The notes: generated by a model from the letters alone, not told the origin. Counted from the first letter of the stretch, positions 34,141-46,530 are shown. The stretch is 64,000 bases of DNA from Cricetomys ansorgei (GCA_026225945.1 JAMJFZ010001815.1:18621501-18685500), one strand, 5' to 3'. Translations and numbers: made by a program.

Positions 34141-35074
34141 ACAGAGAGGATAAATCAGGTTTCACTGAAGTGACATTTTCAAAATAGCAGTATAGTAATA
34201 TGTAAGAGAAAGATGGTGGTATAGGTTTCTTTAAATCCCCTTTCTTTCCAGTGGTTTCCTAGATATGATCCAATACAGAGGGCTTTTTCTATCACCAAAT
34301 CCTCAGAGTTCTCATTTGCAACATCCTTGGGAACTTTAGGCATCAGAGAGCACCTATCATCTAAAGTATGGCATTGCTTCCCTCAGGTTCCATAAATTAC
34401 AGGCTAGTCATAATGCAAATGAGATTATAAACTACACTTACATATTCTCTATGTCTGAGCTTATGCATCCTTTTCCCTCCTAAGGTCTTTCACTTTAGTT
34501 AGGCCAGCCAACTGACATATTGCTCATTAATCATACATATTAAACTGGAGTAGTTAACGTTTTGAAATCCAACTTCTCACTCTGTCCACAGGGACTAGAT
34601 CTTGTTTTTTCAATGCGATGACACATGCTTCCGACCGTGCTAATTAGGCCTTTCTTGTGGAAATCCATCCTGACATGTTTCAAGAACATTCTTTCCCCTA
34701 GAGTTCAAGTTCATTAAATTATTAATATCCTTGTATAAGTTCTGTAGGATCACTTACATAATAAAACTTCCTCTGTTTTAAAAACAGTTCTTGGTGAAGA
34801 GAGAAACTGATCTCTCTTCCTCTCATACCTTTTCTGAATAAATATGGCAAATAGTAGCAATCATAAGTAGTAACATATAATGTTCACATAAGGTAAATGT
34901 ATTTTCCATATAATTAAGTCCTTGGTGGCTGCACAAATGTAAGGAGGTATTTTAAATGACCTACCTCAGATAACCTAAAATCAACTCTGCTGAACCCCTG
35001 TGTTAAGTGGAAGGGTATAGCAGGTTTACTCTATAAGCTATTGTCTCCCTACACAGGTGTTTATATAGTTTTTA
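34141..35074. other. Intronic sequence, no recognised feature
   Basis: No confident repeat. Confidence 0.4.
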
Positions 35075-35345
35075 CTATATGGCCTTTAAAAGGCAAAGCC
35101 TGCAATGGCTTCCAGTAACAATCAGCAAGTACAGCTCAGAGGCCTCACTTGGTGTAATCTGCAAAGCCCAGCTTAATCCAGCCACTCTACCGCTCACTCC
35201 TCACCAACCAGCTGTTTCTCACTATTCCTTGAACAAACCCTGCTCTGCTTCTGTTCATCAGACCTGGCATGTCTCCTAGACCTGCTTGTTTCAGATCTCC
35301 CCTGAAGCTTTCCAAATTATTGCACCATTCACCTTCTTATATAAT
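35075..35345. repeat. L2-like ancient LINE fragment
   Basis: The order TGCAATGGCTTCCAGTAACA, ...GCCACTCTACCGCTCACTCC..., CACTATTCCTTGAACAAACC, CTGCTCTGCTTCTGTTCATC resembles the common mammal-wide L2 segment in which GTTCCTCGAACACACCAAGC follows GCTCCAGCCACACTGG. Strand not assigned. Confidence 0.45.
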
Positions 35346-35439
35346 TGTTCCCTCCCTGCTCTGCTTGACTTTTTTTTGTAATTTTTGTCCCTATCCAACA
35401 TTGGTATGTTAATGTGTTTATTTATTATATATAGCAGTA

Positions 35440-35625
35440 AGGGTCTGTGATGGTACAGCCAGATTGCCTAGATTAAAGTCCTGAGTTAGTCAAATGACCT
35501 TAGATAAATTGTTTTGTCACACATTCATCTCACTTACGAAATGGCATTGCATCAAAGTGAATTATTAAATGAATACATATAAATTGCTTTTAATTGTGTC
35601 TGGCCTATGCTAAGATCTTGGGTTA
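35440..35625 (+). repeat. MIR SINE
   Basis: ATTGCCTAGATTAAAGTCCT, CAAATGACCTTAGATAAATT, GTGAATTATTAAATGAATAC and GTGTCTGGCCTATGCTAAG fit the MIR order (TGCCTGGGTTCAAATCC, TGTGACCTTGGGCAAG, GGATTAAATGAGTTAATAC, GTGCCTGGCACATAGTAAG). Confidence 0.7.
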
Positions 35626-38600
35626 TCTCTTACTATAATGTCCAGTGGAATATAAGTTTCATGAGAACAGGCTTCAAGATACTTCCAAAGCTTCAGTGTT
35701 TCTTGGGTAGTTAAAAAATGACTGAGAATATATGAACTCAAAGCTAGGAAAATGTTCACAAAGCAGTGAAGAGGAGGCAGGCAAGCAAATCAGAGGCTTA
35801 AAAGTCGGAATGGATGTTTCGTGTGATTGAGAAAGCTGACTTTGTTACATTAATTTTAGAATATGTATTACTAGATGCAGCATTAGTAGACCTGGGAACA
35901 AGAGACTTCCTCAGAAGAGGGATGGAGCAAGAGTCAAAAGAACACACAGGAGGATCCTGGGAAGTAGTCCAGGGGGTTTACAGCAGAATCAGCCTTTCCA
36001 AGAAATCTCTATTTTATTCTGGAAACTAGAACTGATGAGCACCTGGAGGAGGCAGATTGATAAGGACAGAGTCTAAATTACTTTTACCCACTTGTAGTTT
36101 CAACTGACACTACATATTAAGTTTAAGGGAATGAAAAGAACAACATTCAAATAAAGAGAAAGAAGAAGCATCCTCAGTATGTACACAACAGTGTGACCCA
36201 GGAGTTCAGGTTTTGAACACCAGCAATATATTTTCCTAATATTTAATCAATTGTGCAGACTGGCCTGAGAAATGCCTCCAGAACACATTTGACCCAAGGC
36301 TTGATGGTGAGAGTCAGAGAAGAGAACCAAAGACGATGCATGCAGCCCAGGTGTGCTGGTGTAGAAGCATCAAGTCAAAACCTCTCCCATGAGACTTTTC
36401 ACATCCCATCTTGTCATTAGGGGTATTCAATAGGCTTTACTGCCGGTCCTTTCCCGTCATCCCTGTGGCCCCTCTGCCTCAAAGGAACAGCTGGAGAGAG
36501 TCACCACAAGACAGCACATTTGGGAAGGAACTTCCTTGTGGTTTGCCCACATTGAGGTACCTGAGCTGGTCCAAGCATCAGAGAGTGACTTCCGACCCCT
36601 TTTTCGTTGGAGGCAGGATCCAGGTCTCAGACTTCTCGGCATATTTTCTTCTAGCACCAGTGTGTGAAACACAGATGGTTCATTTTTTTTTCTAAATAAA
36701 AGGTATTCATATTATCTTGATAGGATTAATTTCCAAAGGCAACATTTAAATATCCAAAAGCACTTTAGCGCAGTAAGTTCAATTCAGTTAGTCAGAATTA
36801 CAGGATGAAAAGCTTTGTTTCTTAATGCCGTGATCTTTAGTTTTGTCTTGGAGTTAACTGGAGCATTTCATTTCTCAGAAATGTGTTGATAACTAAAAGG
36901 TATTCCTGTGGGTGTGTTTGGTGCTAGTCAGTTACGTCTTTAAGAATTAACATGCAGTTTTAAAATTACGGCTTTTTGCTTTTGCCCTCATTTCTATTTT
37001 ATCATGTGTATGTGTAACTTTTTGTTATTTTGTTTTCCTTAAAAACTCAAAACGGCATTTGGATTAGGTTTGTGTTCCCACCCCAGCTGTGGTACAGTTG
37101 ATTACGAGTTGGGTTTAGAATGCTTAATGCAGGTGGCTATAATTTGCTTAGGTGCAGTTGTTCTGGCACCTGTAGCTTGTTTTTTGGGATTGGGTGCTGC
37201 ATGGGTTTATGGGAACTTTTGACTTAGGGCATAAAAGGTCTTGAAGCCTCGAAAGTCAGGGTAGGCGTTGGTTGGTGGCTCACTGGTTGGGTAGCTGACG
37301 TTAGTGTGTCAATTCTTAAAAGAACAAACGTTGGGGAGATTGAATTTATAGATTGTGAGCTGCGACGCTAGTCTGACTCACTGTCAGCTAGTCCTCTTCA
37401 AGCTTAGGACAGCCTCAAAGAGGCTGTGAAGACTTCTACCTTTCTCTCATTCTATATCAAGGCTGCTTATAAAAGCGGTGAAGATTTCTTTCTATCCTTC
37501 CTTTCTTGTTCCCTAAATAGAGGGTAAAAGGTTGTAGCGTACTGCTACATGTATGTGTATGTGCACGTGTATGTGTGTATACACACACTGCAGTCATGGG
37601 ACAACTTGCTGGAGTCAGTTCCTTTGTTCTACACGTGTGTTCCCTGGGAGTGGGCGTGGTTCCAGGAACCCTTATGCTCCAAGCTATTTCACTGGCCCTA
37701 AAATTCCAACGCTTAAGGTTTTATCTTCTGAAGCATGTAACTCAAATATTCTGAAAACGTGTCCACTAAATACCCTGGTAGAAACCACAGTGTAAGTGTT
37801 ATTGGTGGTTTCTTGGTGCTGATGCTGGCTGGAAATTCAGGCCTTGTTCTTGTTCCTCTGACTTAGGCTCTGACCCATCTGAGGTTTGTGGGTAAATGTC
37901 ACCATAATGTTTTCCCTTTAGTGTTTCTTGTAATCAAGACACTGTCATTTAGCTGTGTCATTTGTACCTGTACGTGCAGATTTGATTCACTGGAAATGTG
38001 AAGCTAGATACTTTCCTTGCTAAAAGCAAAAGATAAAAATTCCACAGTCATGAGGCATTATGAAGGTGATAGGTTTTGGAGACAAGGAAGACTGTGGTGT
38101 CATCCTCGGTTCTTGAGTTTTTGTGGAAAGCTGAATCTCCTTTCCCCAGTCTGGGAACATGTGAAACAGGGAGGCAGGTGCATTGTCACTGTGTCCTGAG
38201 CTTGCAATCCGCCCTTTCCCTGTGGCGTAAGGATATTAACATACATCACAGCGTGTTTAAGACATCATCCAGCCATATCTCCTGTTGCATCACTAGTGAC
38301 ACCAAAAGGATCCAAGTGCACAGGAAACAGTCAGAGACTGGGGATGAGGGAGCTGGTGGTTTAGGAGGGTAGCTAGATGCTCCCCCCTGATAAAACCAAA
38401 TGAAAATTTAGAGTTGACCTGCAGAGTCTGAGTAGAGAATGAGGTGAGGGAAAGGGAGAAGAAAGAAACGATGAGGTCAAAGAACATGGAAATGCTGTCT
38501 GTTCTCTCTCACTGCAGGAGCTAAGATACAGGTGCTTTCGTGGACGCTGCCAGTAGAGCAGTGGCCACTGAAGGACTAGAGGATGCGAAGAAGGATCAGG

Positions 38601-39100
38601 TAGAGCGGCAATAATGGCAATACTCAAAACACTAGACAAGAGGGGCTCATTCCAATATTCTGTAGCCCAGTAAGTAGCTACACTCTGAAGCTGGCTTTTA
38701 TATTTCTAGATATAAAGAGAAGAATCTGCACGTTCCCAACACACAGAAAGTGATAGATGCTTCAGAAATGAAAGTGCTAGTAACTCTGATTAATAAAAGT
38801 TGTACACATGTGTCAAATTATACTATAGCTCACCGATATATACACATATTATGTGTCAAAGAAAAGTAAGTAATTGTAAAACAGGAAAGAATTATAGAAG
38901 CGGAATACTTGAATTGTGAATGACCAGAATCTCCACACTGAGGGAGCATCAAGCCTGTTTTAGTAAAATTTTCTTTATGCACATTACTATTTATTCCATG
39001 TAGCCCAAGGGGCTTACAGGATAATGTCAGCATAACTTCTAGTTTGTTTTGAAAAGCCACATTAGTTAGTAGTAGAGTCCATTTAAGGAAAAAAAGGAAA
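35626..39100. other. Intronic sequence, mostly unassigned
   Basis: No confident repeat in about 3.5 kb. A slightly GC-richer stretch with a TATA-like GCATAAAAGG near 37228 and several CpGs (37250-37390) could be an unrecognised element. (TG)/(CA) mixing occurs near 37545-37590. A small block of overlapping ORFs at 38017-38639 lacks domains. Confidence 0.4.
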
Positions 39101-39305
39101 GCCAGCAAGATGGCTCAGCACATAAAGGTACTTGCCACCAAGCATAAAGATCCCAGTTCCATGCCTGGGACCTACATGATGGAAGGAGAGAGCTGACTCC
39201 TCTGCAAGTTATCCTCTGACCTGCGCACACATGTGCTTTGGCGGATGCATGCAAGCCTCCCCCCCACCCGCGCCCACACACACACATGGGAGGGGTGATG
39301 TAAAA
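39101..39305 (+). repeat. B3 SINE
   Basis: GCCAGCAAGATGGCTCAGCA head, CACCAAGCATAAAGATCCCA, ATCCTCTGACCTGCGCACAC, and a C/CA-rich end (CCCCCCCACCCGCGCCCACA). Typical B2/B3 with the CTCTGACCT block characteristic of B3. Confidence 0.85.
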
Positions 39306-40429
39306 GAGAGAGAGAAAAAAATTTTTTAAAGGAAAGGGAGAAGAGATTGGGAAGTTGTGGACTGATTTGGAAAATTTAAGGTCCCAGTGCAAGTGAGGGG
39401 GGCAGCAGTGTGGATTCATTTTTCCACAGCTGGAACCCTATTTCAAAGCTCTTGTTCATACTGAATTAGACCCTCTTCCCAGCCCTTACCAGAGCCACCT
39501 GTCTGATTCCTGCAGTAACAAGACCTTTATGACTAGCATCGTTGCTGTCATAGATGTATTTTTAAATATCTGCTAAGATAGAAAATGCACTGGGGGATAC
39601 TACACATTCCTAACATGAGAATCCACTTCTCATCTTAGCACATTTTTTTTGTACATATCATTGATTTTGAAACACTGTAACTCTTTACAACAGCGGTCAT
39701 AAATCTTACTTCCGTTTGTAACGTAAAAAAGGAAATTCGAACTTCCCAGATAGACAGTAATGTTTTCCTGTGTAATTAACACCTCATTCCCAGTTGTGTG
39801 TGCCAGTCAAGGCCCAGTCTGCTCTTCTTTAGCATTTCCCTGATACCTGTTCAGGCCGAGTCAATGCCTAAGAGTGTGTGAAATACAGACAAGGGAACGG
39901 GGAAATATTTGAAAGGAACCACCTGCATTTGCAATTGGCAATTCAGAGACAGACACAGTTGAACACGTAGTTCAGCTTGTGAGTTTAGTGTCTCTATATC
40001 ACCCTTGATTTGACTCTAATTACTGCTGTAACTCCTTCTTTGCCCTCATAATCCTTACCAACGATTAAAAATAAAAATAAAGATAAACCTGTTATGTAAG
40101 GACCAACATTCCATTATTTGCATTCTTCTCTTCACAATGCTGGTGGAGGGCAAAGAGTTTATAAATCAAGTGTCCACTTCTGAGATGCACGGGAGCTCTT
40201 GCTGCAAGTCATCCTGGAAGGATCGGGTTATGTTTCCCTGTTGCTAATCTGCAGACGCCACTCATTTAAACAGCCCTGCCTGCTTGCTGGCTCGCTTACA
40301 ATAGTGACCCTCGGCCACTGTTTTCTTTTTTGCCTTAAACACGGCAAATGCAGATAGATTGTCATTAGATCCTATAAATAAGTTTATTCCATTGTGAGAA
40401 GATCTTGGTTTCATTTTTAAGGTTTATTA
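39306..40429. other. Intronic sequence, no recognised feature
   Basis: About 1.1 kb of mixed composition with no recognised repeat. A reasonable candidate for conserved non-coding sequence but nothing in it proves this. Confidence 0.35.
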
Positions 40430-40699
40430 AAATGTACATTAAAAGGTAAGTGCCACTATAGTATGGCTTGGTACTTTTCCCACCAAATAAACACAAGTTC
40501 TCATGTAACCAGCACCCAATTCAAGAAGTAGAACATAAAGAAACCCCCCCACCCACCCTGTGCTTCCTCTCATAAATTACTCTTGTTCACATGGGTAACT
40601 CATCGTAACTCCTAACTGCATAGACTAATTCTCCCTGCTTGATCCTCCATATAAAATGATCAACATTAAGATTTAAGCTTTTAGATTTAGTTTACTTTT

Positions 40700-40897
40700 T
40701 AACTGCGTGGGGGGTGGGGATGACCATAGGTATTTGCACATGAGTGCAGGTGCCCGTAAAGGCCAGAAAGGGGCACCGGATTCCCTGGGGTTAGAGATGG
40801 TTGTGAGCCCTCTGGCTTGGGTGCTAGGAGCCTAACTCAGGTCCTCTGTAGGAACAGTATACATTTGAAACCAGTAAGTCATCTCTCTACCCCCAAC
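40700..40897 (-). repeat. B3 SINE inserted in the L1M fossil
   Basis: TGAGTGCAGGTGCCCGTAAA, CACCGGATTCCCTGGGGTTA, GTTGTGAGCCCTCTGGC, CAGGTCCTCTGTAGGAACAG and AGTAAGTCATCTCTCTACCC, the complement of a B3. Confidence 0.88.
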
Positions 40898-41084
40898 ATT
40901 ATGCCTTTAAGGAAGATGTATATCTCTCGATATAGTTTGAACTCATTCATTTTTAAATGTTACATACTGTCCCATAACTTATTTACTTTATTTATATTTT
41001 TATAGGCCTTTGACTGTTGCTTTGTGTTTTTAATCTATATGCATAGCTCAGAGTTGGTTGCACATTTTAAAAACCATAGTATTT

Positions 41085-41281
41085 ATTATTGTTGTATTAT
41101 CATAGCATTACGATGCAGGCAAGAGGCTGGCATGTCCATGCAGCGGCACGAATGTGGAGATCAGGGGACCACTGTGTGAAGTCAGTCCTTTCCTTCCATC
41201 TTTGTGTGGATTGCTGTCCTCAAGCTTGAGTCGTCGGGGTTGTGTCCGAGTGCTTTACCCATAGAGCCGTCTTGCCAGCTC
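41085..41281 (-). repeat. B3 SINE inserted in the L1M fossil
   Basis: CACGAATGTGGAGATCAGGG, GAAGTCAGTCCTTTCCTTCC, GGATTGCTGTCCTCAAGCTT and TACCCATAGAGCCGTCTTGC complement the B3 consensus, including its GGAGTCAGTTCTC-type block. Confidence 0.85.
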
Positions 41282-41870
41282 ATGATTGTACTTTTGTAAA
41301 CTTTGTAAATCTCTTGTATTCCCTGGACACTTTCATTAGACATTACGAATGTTTTCATATGACTAACTGAAATTTTGAATAAAGCAGTAAAAGGATAGGG
41401 AAGGAAGAAACTGCTATCTGTTGTTGCTACCATGTTCCGGTGATTACAGAACATAACAGAAAACCTATCATCCTTCCAGTTTTGAAGTACATGGATCTCT
41501 AGAACTTTTTCAACTCCTAAAATTAAATTCCCCTTGAATTTAAGGAACCCCTCTTTATGTGCCCTCTCAGCTCCTGGGAACAGCCATTCTGCTTTCTGCC
41601 TCTATGAATTTGAATATTTAACTACCAATATAAAAGAAGTCAACAAAGTATTTGTCATGATTTAACTAGTTTATTTCACTTAGTCATGTGATCAAGTTCC
41701 CTCCATGCTGTAGCATATGGCAAATTGTCCTTCCAGTTAGACTAACAGTCTGTCTGCACCCCATTTGGTTTAGCCATCTCCCCATGGAGGGACATCTGGA
41801 TTGGCTCCATCTCATAGCAGTTGAGAATATTATTGCAATGAACTTTGTGATACCAAAGTCCTGGGTCAGA

Positions 41871-43339
41871 GGGCTGACTCTAGGGACCCAAGAGACTAAG
41901 GTCAGTTACCCAGGACCATGAAATTCTAATCAAAGAAATACAAGATGGTAGAAACAGGAAAATGTTTTGTTTTAGTGTGGCCACATTAGGAAGAGAGCAG
42001 GTCTGGTGTCCTCCTCACACTGACTTCATGGTACTGACAACAGAATCAAAAAGCTGGGTACCACGAGGCATGCACAGTCAAGCATCCTTGGGCAAACTAT
42101 GGTTTATCTGACTGTCATCTCAACTCTGGCTCTGCTGGGTTTCCCAGTACCAGGGGAGATGATTGTCTGCCTGTACGGCCCATTGTTCCCTGAACTTGAG
42201 GTAAGTGGAAAAGGAGAAAGAGCTAAGGAAGACTGTACACCAGAATGAAATAAAGTCAGTCAAGTTCATAACTTCTTGGTCTTCCTGCAAGTGTAGGGCA
42301 ATGACTGGAGACTCTTGGTGGTGCTTCAGTGTTCTAGAGCAGGAGATTGAAAAATCAAATGGTCAGTGGTCTATTAGTTACGGTGTCCCTCAAAGTCAAG
42401 ACAACATCTCACTCTTATCTTAGTGTCTTTAGCCTCAAAATGGGAGAAAAATAATTAAGTTAATTTGGGGCATTTGTATTAGGAGTTTTAGATAGACCTC
42501 CTTAAATGATTAGCATGTCTGAATAGTTGAGCAGAAAGAAAGATAAGAGTTAGCAAAGGAGGCAAGCCAACTATAGAAGCAGAGATACTAAGCTTCCATG
42601 CTGTTCTGAGTCACCACGAGACATCTGTGGGCTCCTGTGAGAGTCAGTGCTTCTTCATCATTTTCTATTCCAAAAAGCATGTATTGGGGTACATTCCTGG
42701 AAGATCACATGACAGTTCTATTTTCAATTATCTGAGGAGCCCCATATTATGTTACACAGTATGTAGCTGATAGCTACTTTGTTGGTCCATAAAGAAGAGA
42801 AGGAGACACTTTCATAGATGCAAAACCTGCTGGATTGTAGCAGAGAGACCCATCTGTCATGGTAAGCACCATCCTGGACAGTGGAGCCCCACTCATCTGA
42901 TCTCAGGTGTTTTTATTGATACGAAAGCTCCTTAGGTGTTACAAAAACCCCACTCTCTCATCCAATAGCCTATTTGCATAAGCTACAGGAAACCTGTAGC
43001 TTAGTCTCATCCCACAATTCCTTAGTGGCTGAGCTACTTCACCTTTATGGTGGGGAAACTCAAGGCCCTAGGGGAGTGTTCTCTCCTTGTTGCCTGAGAC
43101 TGTGTAAGTGGAACTACAAGAATTCCTCCACAGCAACTTTGCCTCTTCACACAGAGATCTCAGTGAACCACTATGGCTGCCAGAGAGCAATGAGCAGGTG
43201 CAGATCATGAGTAAACATCTTAGTCACAGATTTCCATAAAGCCAACACCTGCAGATAATACAAACTGCCAAGACTTAAGCAGCCCTTCCCCCAACAATGA
43301 ACAAAACAATTATTTTAAAGTTACATAAATATAGCTAGG
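41871..43339. other. Intronic sequence; possible antisense LTR near 42836
   Basis: Mostly unassigned. Between 42836 (TGTAGCAGAGAGACCC) and about 43200 there is an antisense AATAAAAACACC poly(A)-like signal (near 42912) and a CCAAT-like box (42961). This could be a decayed LTR, but I could not define an end or target duplication. Confidence 0.3.
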
Positions 43340-43500
43340 AATAAACTTTCCCAACATAGTGATAGCACCATTTGACAAGTCCTACCAACAGTCTATAAAT
43401 GTTCATTTCCCTACATCCCTGTCAACACATATTATTTTCTGGGCTTTGTTTGTTTGTTTTTTGATAAGAAGTCTTTCTATTCATTATGCATGGTAGGAAT
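43340..43500 (-). mobile_element. L1 fragment, antisense
   Basis: TCCTACCAACAGTCTATAAA then TGTTCATTTCCCTACATCCC and TGTCAACACATATTATTTTC matches the antisense L1 block CCACCAACAGTGTATAAG, CTCCACATCC, GCCAGCAT. Confidence 0.6.
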
Positions 43501-43535
43501 TTTTCAAGTAATCGCTTTTGTAATCTTCAACAGGC

Positions 43536-43579
43536 CTGTAACCACATATAAACACCATAGTGTTTATATGTGGTTACAG
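43536..43579. repeat. Perfect inverted repeat (20-bp arms, 4-nt loop)
   Basis: Left arm CTGTAACCACATATAAACAC at 43536-43555, spacer CATA at 43556-43559, right arm GTGTTTATATGTGGTTACAG at 43560-43579. All 20 pairs are Watson-Crick. It would make a strong DNA cruciform or an RNA hairpin if transcribed. No known element was recognised in the arms. It sits 10 bp before a (TC)n tract. Confidence 0.99.
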
Positions 43580-43587
43580 TAATGAAA

Positions 43588-43589
<2 letters not shown>

Positions 43590-43681
<92 letters not shown>
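43590..43681. repeat. Composite (TC)n(CA)n microsatellite
   Basis: Uninterrupted TC units (43590-43628) pass directly into uninterrupted CA units (43629-43681). Confidence 0.98.
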
Positions 43682-43684
<3 letters not shown>

Positions 43685-45534
43685 CCACAATCACAGTGTT
43701 TCTATGTGAAAAAGAGACAGCTAACCCGGGTTAGCTGCTTCTGAACTTGACAAGGATCGTTTTCATTTTTGCATAATCAATCAACCAATTGAATTGCTTT
43801 GTCTGGGCTACATATATGAGACTTGGGGCGCTCTTTAGGACTTCTTGGAGATGGTGATTCCCAGATCTGGAACCCTCCACTTTGGAAAGCCCAGCATAGG
43901 GCAGAGACCATCCATGTCAACTGGCCTTCTGGATTTGAGCAAACACTGGGTTTAGATCACTAGGCAGAAATCTAAATTGTAGTTCAAAAATCTTTTTACT
44001 GTTGCCAAACAGAAAATCTCTCTGAGGTTTCCAGGGTAACTGGTTAGAGTGAATCTGTGATTTTATGCTTTCTACCTTGGCTTTCAGGAATGAATTAGAT
44101 TAGCTTGACCATAAGAAGGCAGGAATGGTAGATCTCTCTGTGTTGGGAGGTCTGTGAAATAAGGTTTATCAAAGTTGCTTTTGAACAAATAACCCCCTGA
44201 GAGTAGCCCTAACCAGGGCAAACTTTCCTAGACCTGCAGGTGTCTGGGGTATCTGTAGGATTTCCCTCCTTGTGAACATTCAAGTTCCTACTTTTTGCCT
44301 GGCTTTGCAGTGGGGCCACAAGGAGTCTTGAGGTGAAAGAGCAGAAACAAGAGGCAGGCATGGAGGCAGACGTGTAACAAGCATTCCTCTACCCATATCA
44401 CAGAGTTCTCCCCAACCCTCCCATCTGCAGCCCTCACCTCCAAGACCCACGTGTCCCCAGTGACCCCAGCCAGTGCTACAGAGGCTTGTAAAGAAAAGCA
44501 CAACGATTTAGAGACTATACTTTCCCCTAGAGAAAAATGGAGGAATCTGAAATCCCAAGGATTTGCCTGTTCCCTATGCTATGCATAACATAGCTAAGAG
44601 GTAAAAAAAAAAAAAAAAAAAAAGTGTTTCTCTGTAAAACACACACTTAAAATTGTTCAAATATGCTTCTGAGAGTTACTAGACACTCAAGTCTTAAGCT
44701 GAAAATATGTGTTGGCTGAAGTCACCCTCACAAATATGTTGCTTTGCATTTACCACCCTCACAAATATCTTTCTTGCTTGTCCACTCTTAGAAAGGATGT
44801 ATGAGCGAGTCCACCCTCTCTGCTCTCTAACAGCACACAGAGCAGGGCTCTGAGAAGGCTAATGCAACAGATCATGTAAATCAGCGGAGAAATGAGGGAT
44901 TCTGGATGCTCTCCCCCACCATACAGAACTGTGAGCGCTTTTCGCTCCTCATAGTAGCATATCAATGCTGCGTCATGGTATCTGACACTTGGTTTGTCTT
45001 AACATAAACTCTGAGATAAAAGTGATCAACAGCCTCATTTTTCTCTACTTCCAGTCCAAACAGATACTCGTTTCTCTTTTGAGGAAAGGGGCTATAAACA
45101 AACCTGATCCTGTAGCTTTTAACTTTACCCAACCTAATGCATACTTACAGAAGGATTGGAGCACCCGCTTAGATACCTTTGCTTTCATTTTTAGGACCCT
45201 TACAAATCAGCAAATTACAATGCTTCTGCTTCTATGCACACTCTTTATTCTTGCTTAGTCCTCAAAAGCAATTGACTGGCATTTAGTGAAAATCAAATAT
45301 ATTGATTTTCAGGAAATATATACTGCAAGACTAGAAGATGTGTGAATGTGGAATCTGTACTAAATACACAGAATATAAGATTACACATCAGTTCCAATCT
45401 TACAGTCCCACAAGGAGAGCCAAAGTTTACATTGCTTAAATAGGTAGCATATGAAACTACTAATTATGTGGCTTTTGTCATTTAATTTTTTTTCTGTTCT
45501 GTGGATATGAATTTAGGAATATTTATGGAAAGGA
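43682..45534. other. Intronic sequence; poly(A) run
   Basis: No confident repeat apart from a run of about 22 A at 44603-44624. Overlapping short ORFs at 44280-44503 have no domain. Confidence 0.4.
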
Positions 45535-45990
45535 TGGGTTTTATTTACTCTTCAACAATTTCATGCGTGTATATAATGTATGTTGATCATGCTTCCCATC
45601 ATTATATTTTCTCCTCAGCTCTCTCTGAACTCAAATTTGCCAATTGATCCTCCTCCTCCTATTTTCCTGTCTTAAAAAAAAAAAAAGGAAAATTACTGGG
45701 TTTAATTAGGATTGTTTGCATAAGCATGGGATTTAGCATGGGTGTGGAAGCATGGGCAACTTACCAATGGCCACATCACTGACGACAACTTACCTCGAAG
45801 CCATTAGGCTTCTCTCCAGGGCTGGGACCATCTGAGGGCACCCCCCCTCTTCATACTGGGTTGTTGACTGCTAAAGCATGTGCAGATCTTGAGCAGGTAG
45901 CCACAGCTGCTGTAAGTTCATGAGTGAAATAGCCATTATATGAAAGTCCTTGACAGTGTACCTTTTACTTACCTTTCATAGCAATGGGCA
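45535..45990 (-). mobile_element. Rodent L1 3' UTR fragment, antisense
   Basis: Starts TTTACTCTTCAACAATTTCA, TGCGTGTATATAATGTATGT and TGATCATGCTTCCCATC, the antisense of the L1 3' terminus (a GAAATTCTCAAAGAATAAA-type end). It ends with GAGCAGGTAGCCACAGCTGC and TGTAAGTTCATGAGTG. The middle (45660-45760) is interrupted by an A run and rearranged sequence. Confidence 0.65.
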
Positions 45991-46362
45991 CATTTATCTC
46001 CCGAATCACAAGGTAGTATCTGTTTGCTTACCTCTCAAAGGCTTAACCTACAGACCCAGCTGGCATGTAGAATTCCTACCCACCTTCAAGCCTAATTAAA
46101 GTTAGTAAATGAAATGGGCTTTTCTTTGCTTATGCTTACAACTCTCAAACAATTCAAAAGCGTTAGGTTGCCCTAATGCTTTAACTTTTAAAATATCAAC
46201 GTGGTAATCATAGTCTTAGTAGTAACAATGGGATGGATTCATGGTGTTTAGGAAACATAAACTCAGAAATGTTTAGAACATATAATGTCAATTCCTAAAC
46301 TTATTTTCCTTATAGTAGGGAAAAAAAGATTAAGAAAATGATTTTTTTTAAACAAATAACTA
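45991..46362. other. Intronic sequence, no recognised feature
   Basis: No confident repeat. Confidence 0.4.
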
Positions 46363-46530
46363 GGGCCAGAGAGAAGACTCAGTGAGTACCCCCAAAGCCA
46401 TGTGTAAAGGGAAGGGGGAAGCCTGACTCCAGAAGTTGTACTCTGACCTCCACAAGGGTACCATGGCATGTGCACCCCCTCTGCACACACAACAATAGGA
46501 AATGAAATTAAATATAATAATAGCAAGTAG
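46363..46530 (+). repeat. B3/B2-like SINE
   Basis: GGGCCAGAGAGAAGACTCAG head, GCCTGACTCCAGAAGTTGTA, CTCTGACCTCCACAAGGGTA, CCATGGCATGTGCACCCCCT, then an AATTAAATATAATAATAGCA tail. Confidence 0.85.

Larger units (their letters stand above)
40430..41870 (-). mobile_element. Ancient L1M-type LINE, antisense, split by two B3 SINEs
   Basis: Pieces at 40430-40699, 40898-41084 and 41282-41870 read in order as antisense L1M. CAGCACCCAATTCAAGAAGT with TAGAACAT and CATAGACTAATTCTCCCTGC lie in the first. GTTTGAACTCATTCATTTTT lies in the second. CATTCTGCTTTCTGCCTCTA, TTTATTTCACTTAGTCATGT and CCATGCTGTAGCATATGGCA lie in the third. The coding frame is destroyed. The third piece may be a separate L1 copy, since its match is to a slightly different segment. 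Confidence 0.7.

Noticed and set aside
39066..39419. 117-codon - strand ORF
   Set aside because: Runs across a B3 SINE and its CA-rich tail, so it is a chance frame.
42115..42210. Exon-like segment ending in GAG/GTAAGTGG
   Set aside because: A good donor-like site, but no Gly-X-Y coding, no convincing acceptor and no frame compatible with the collagen exons. Probably a cryptic site.
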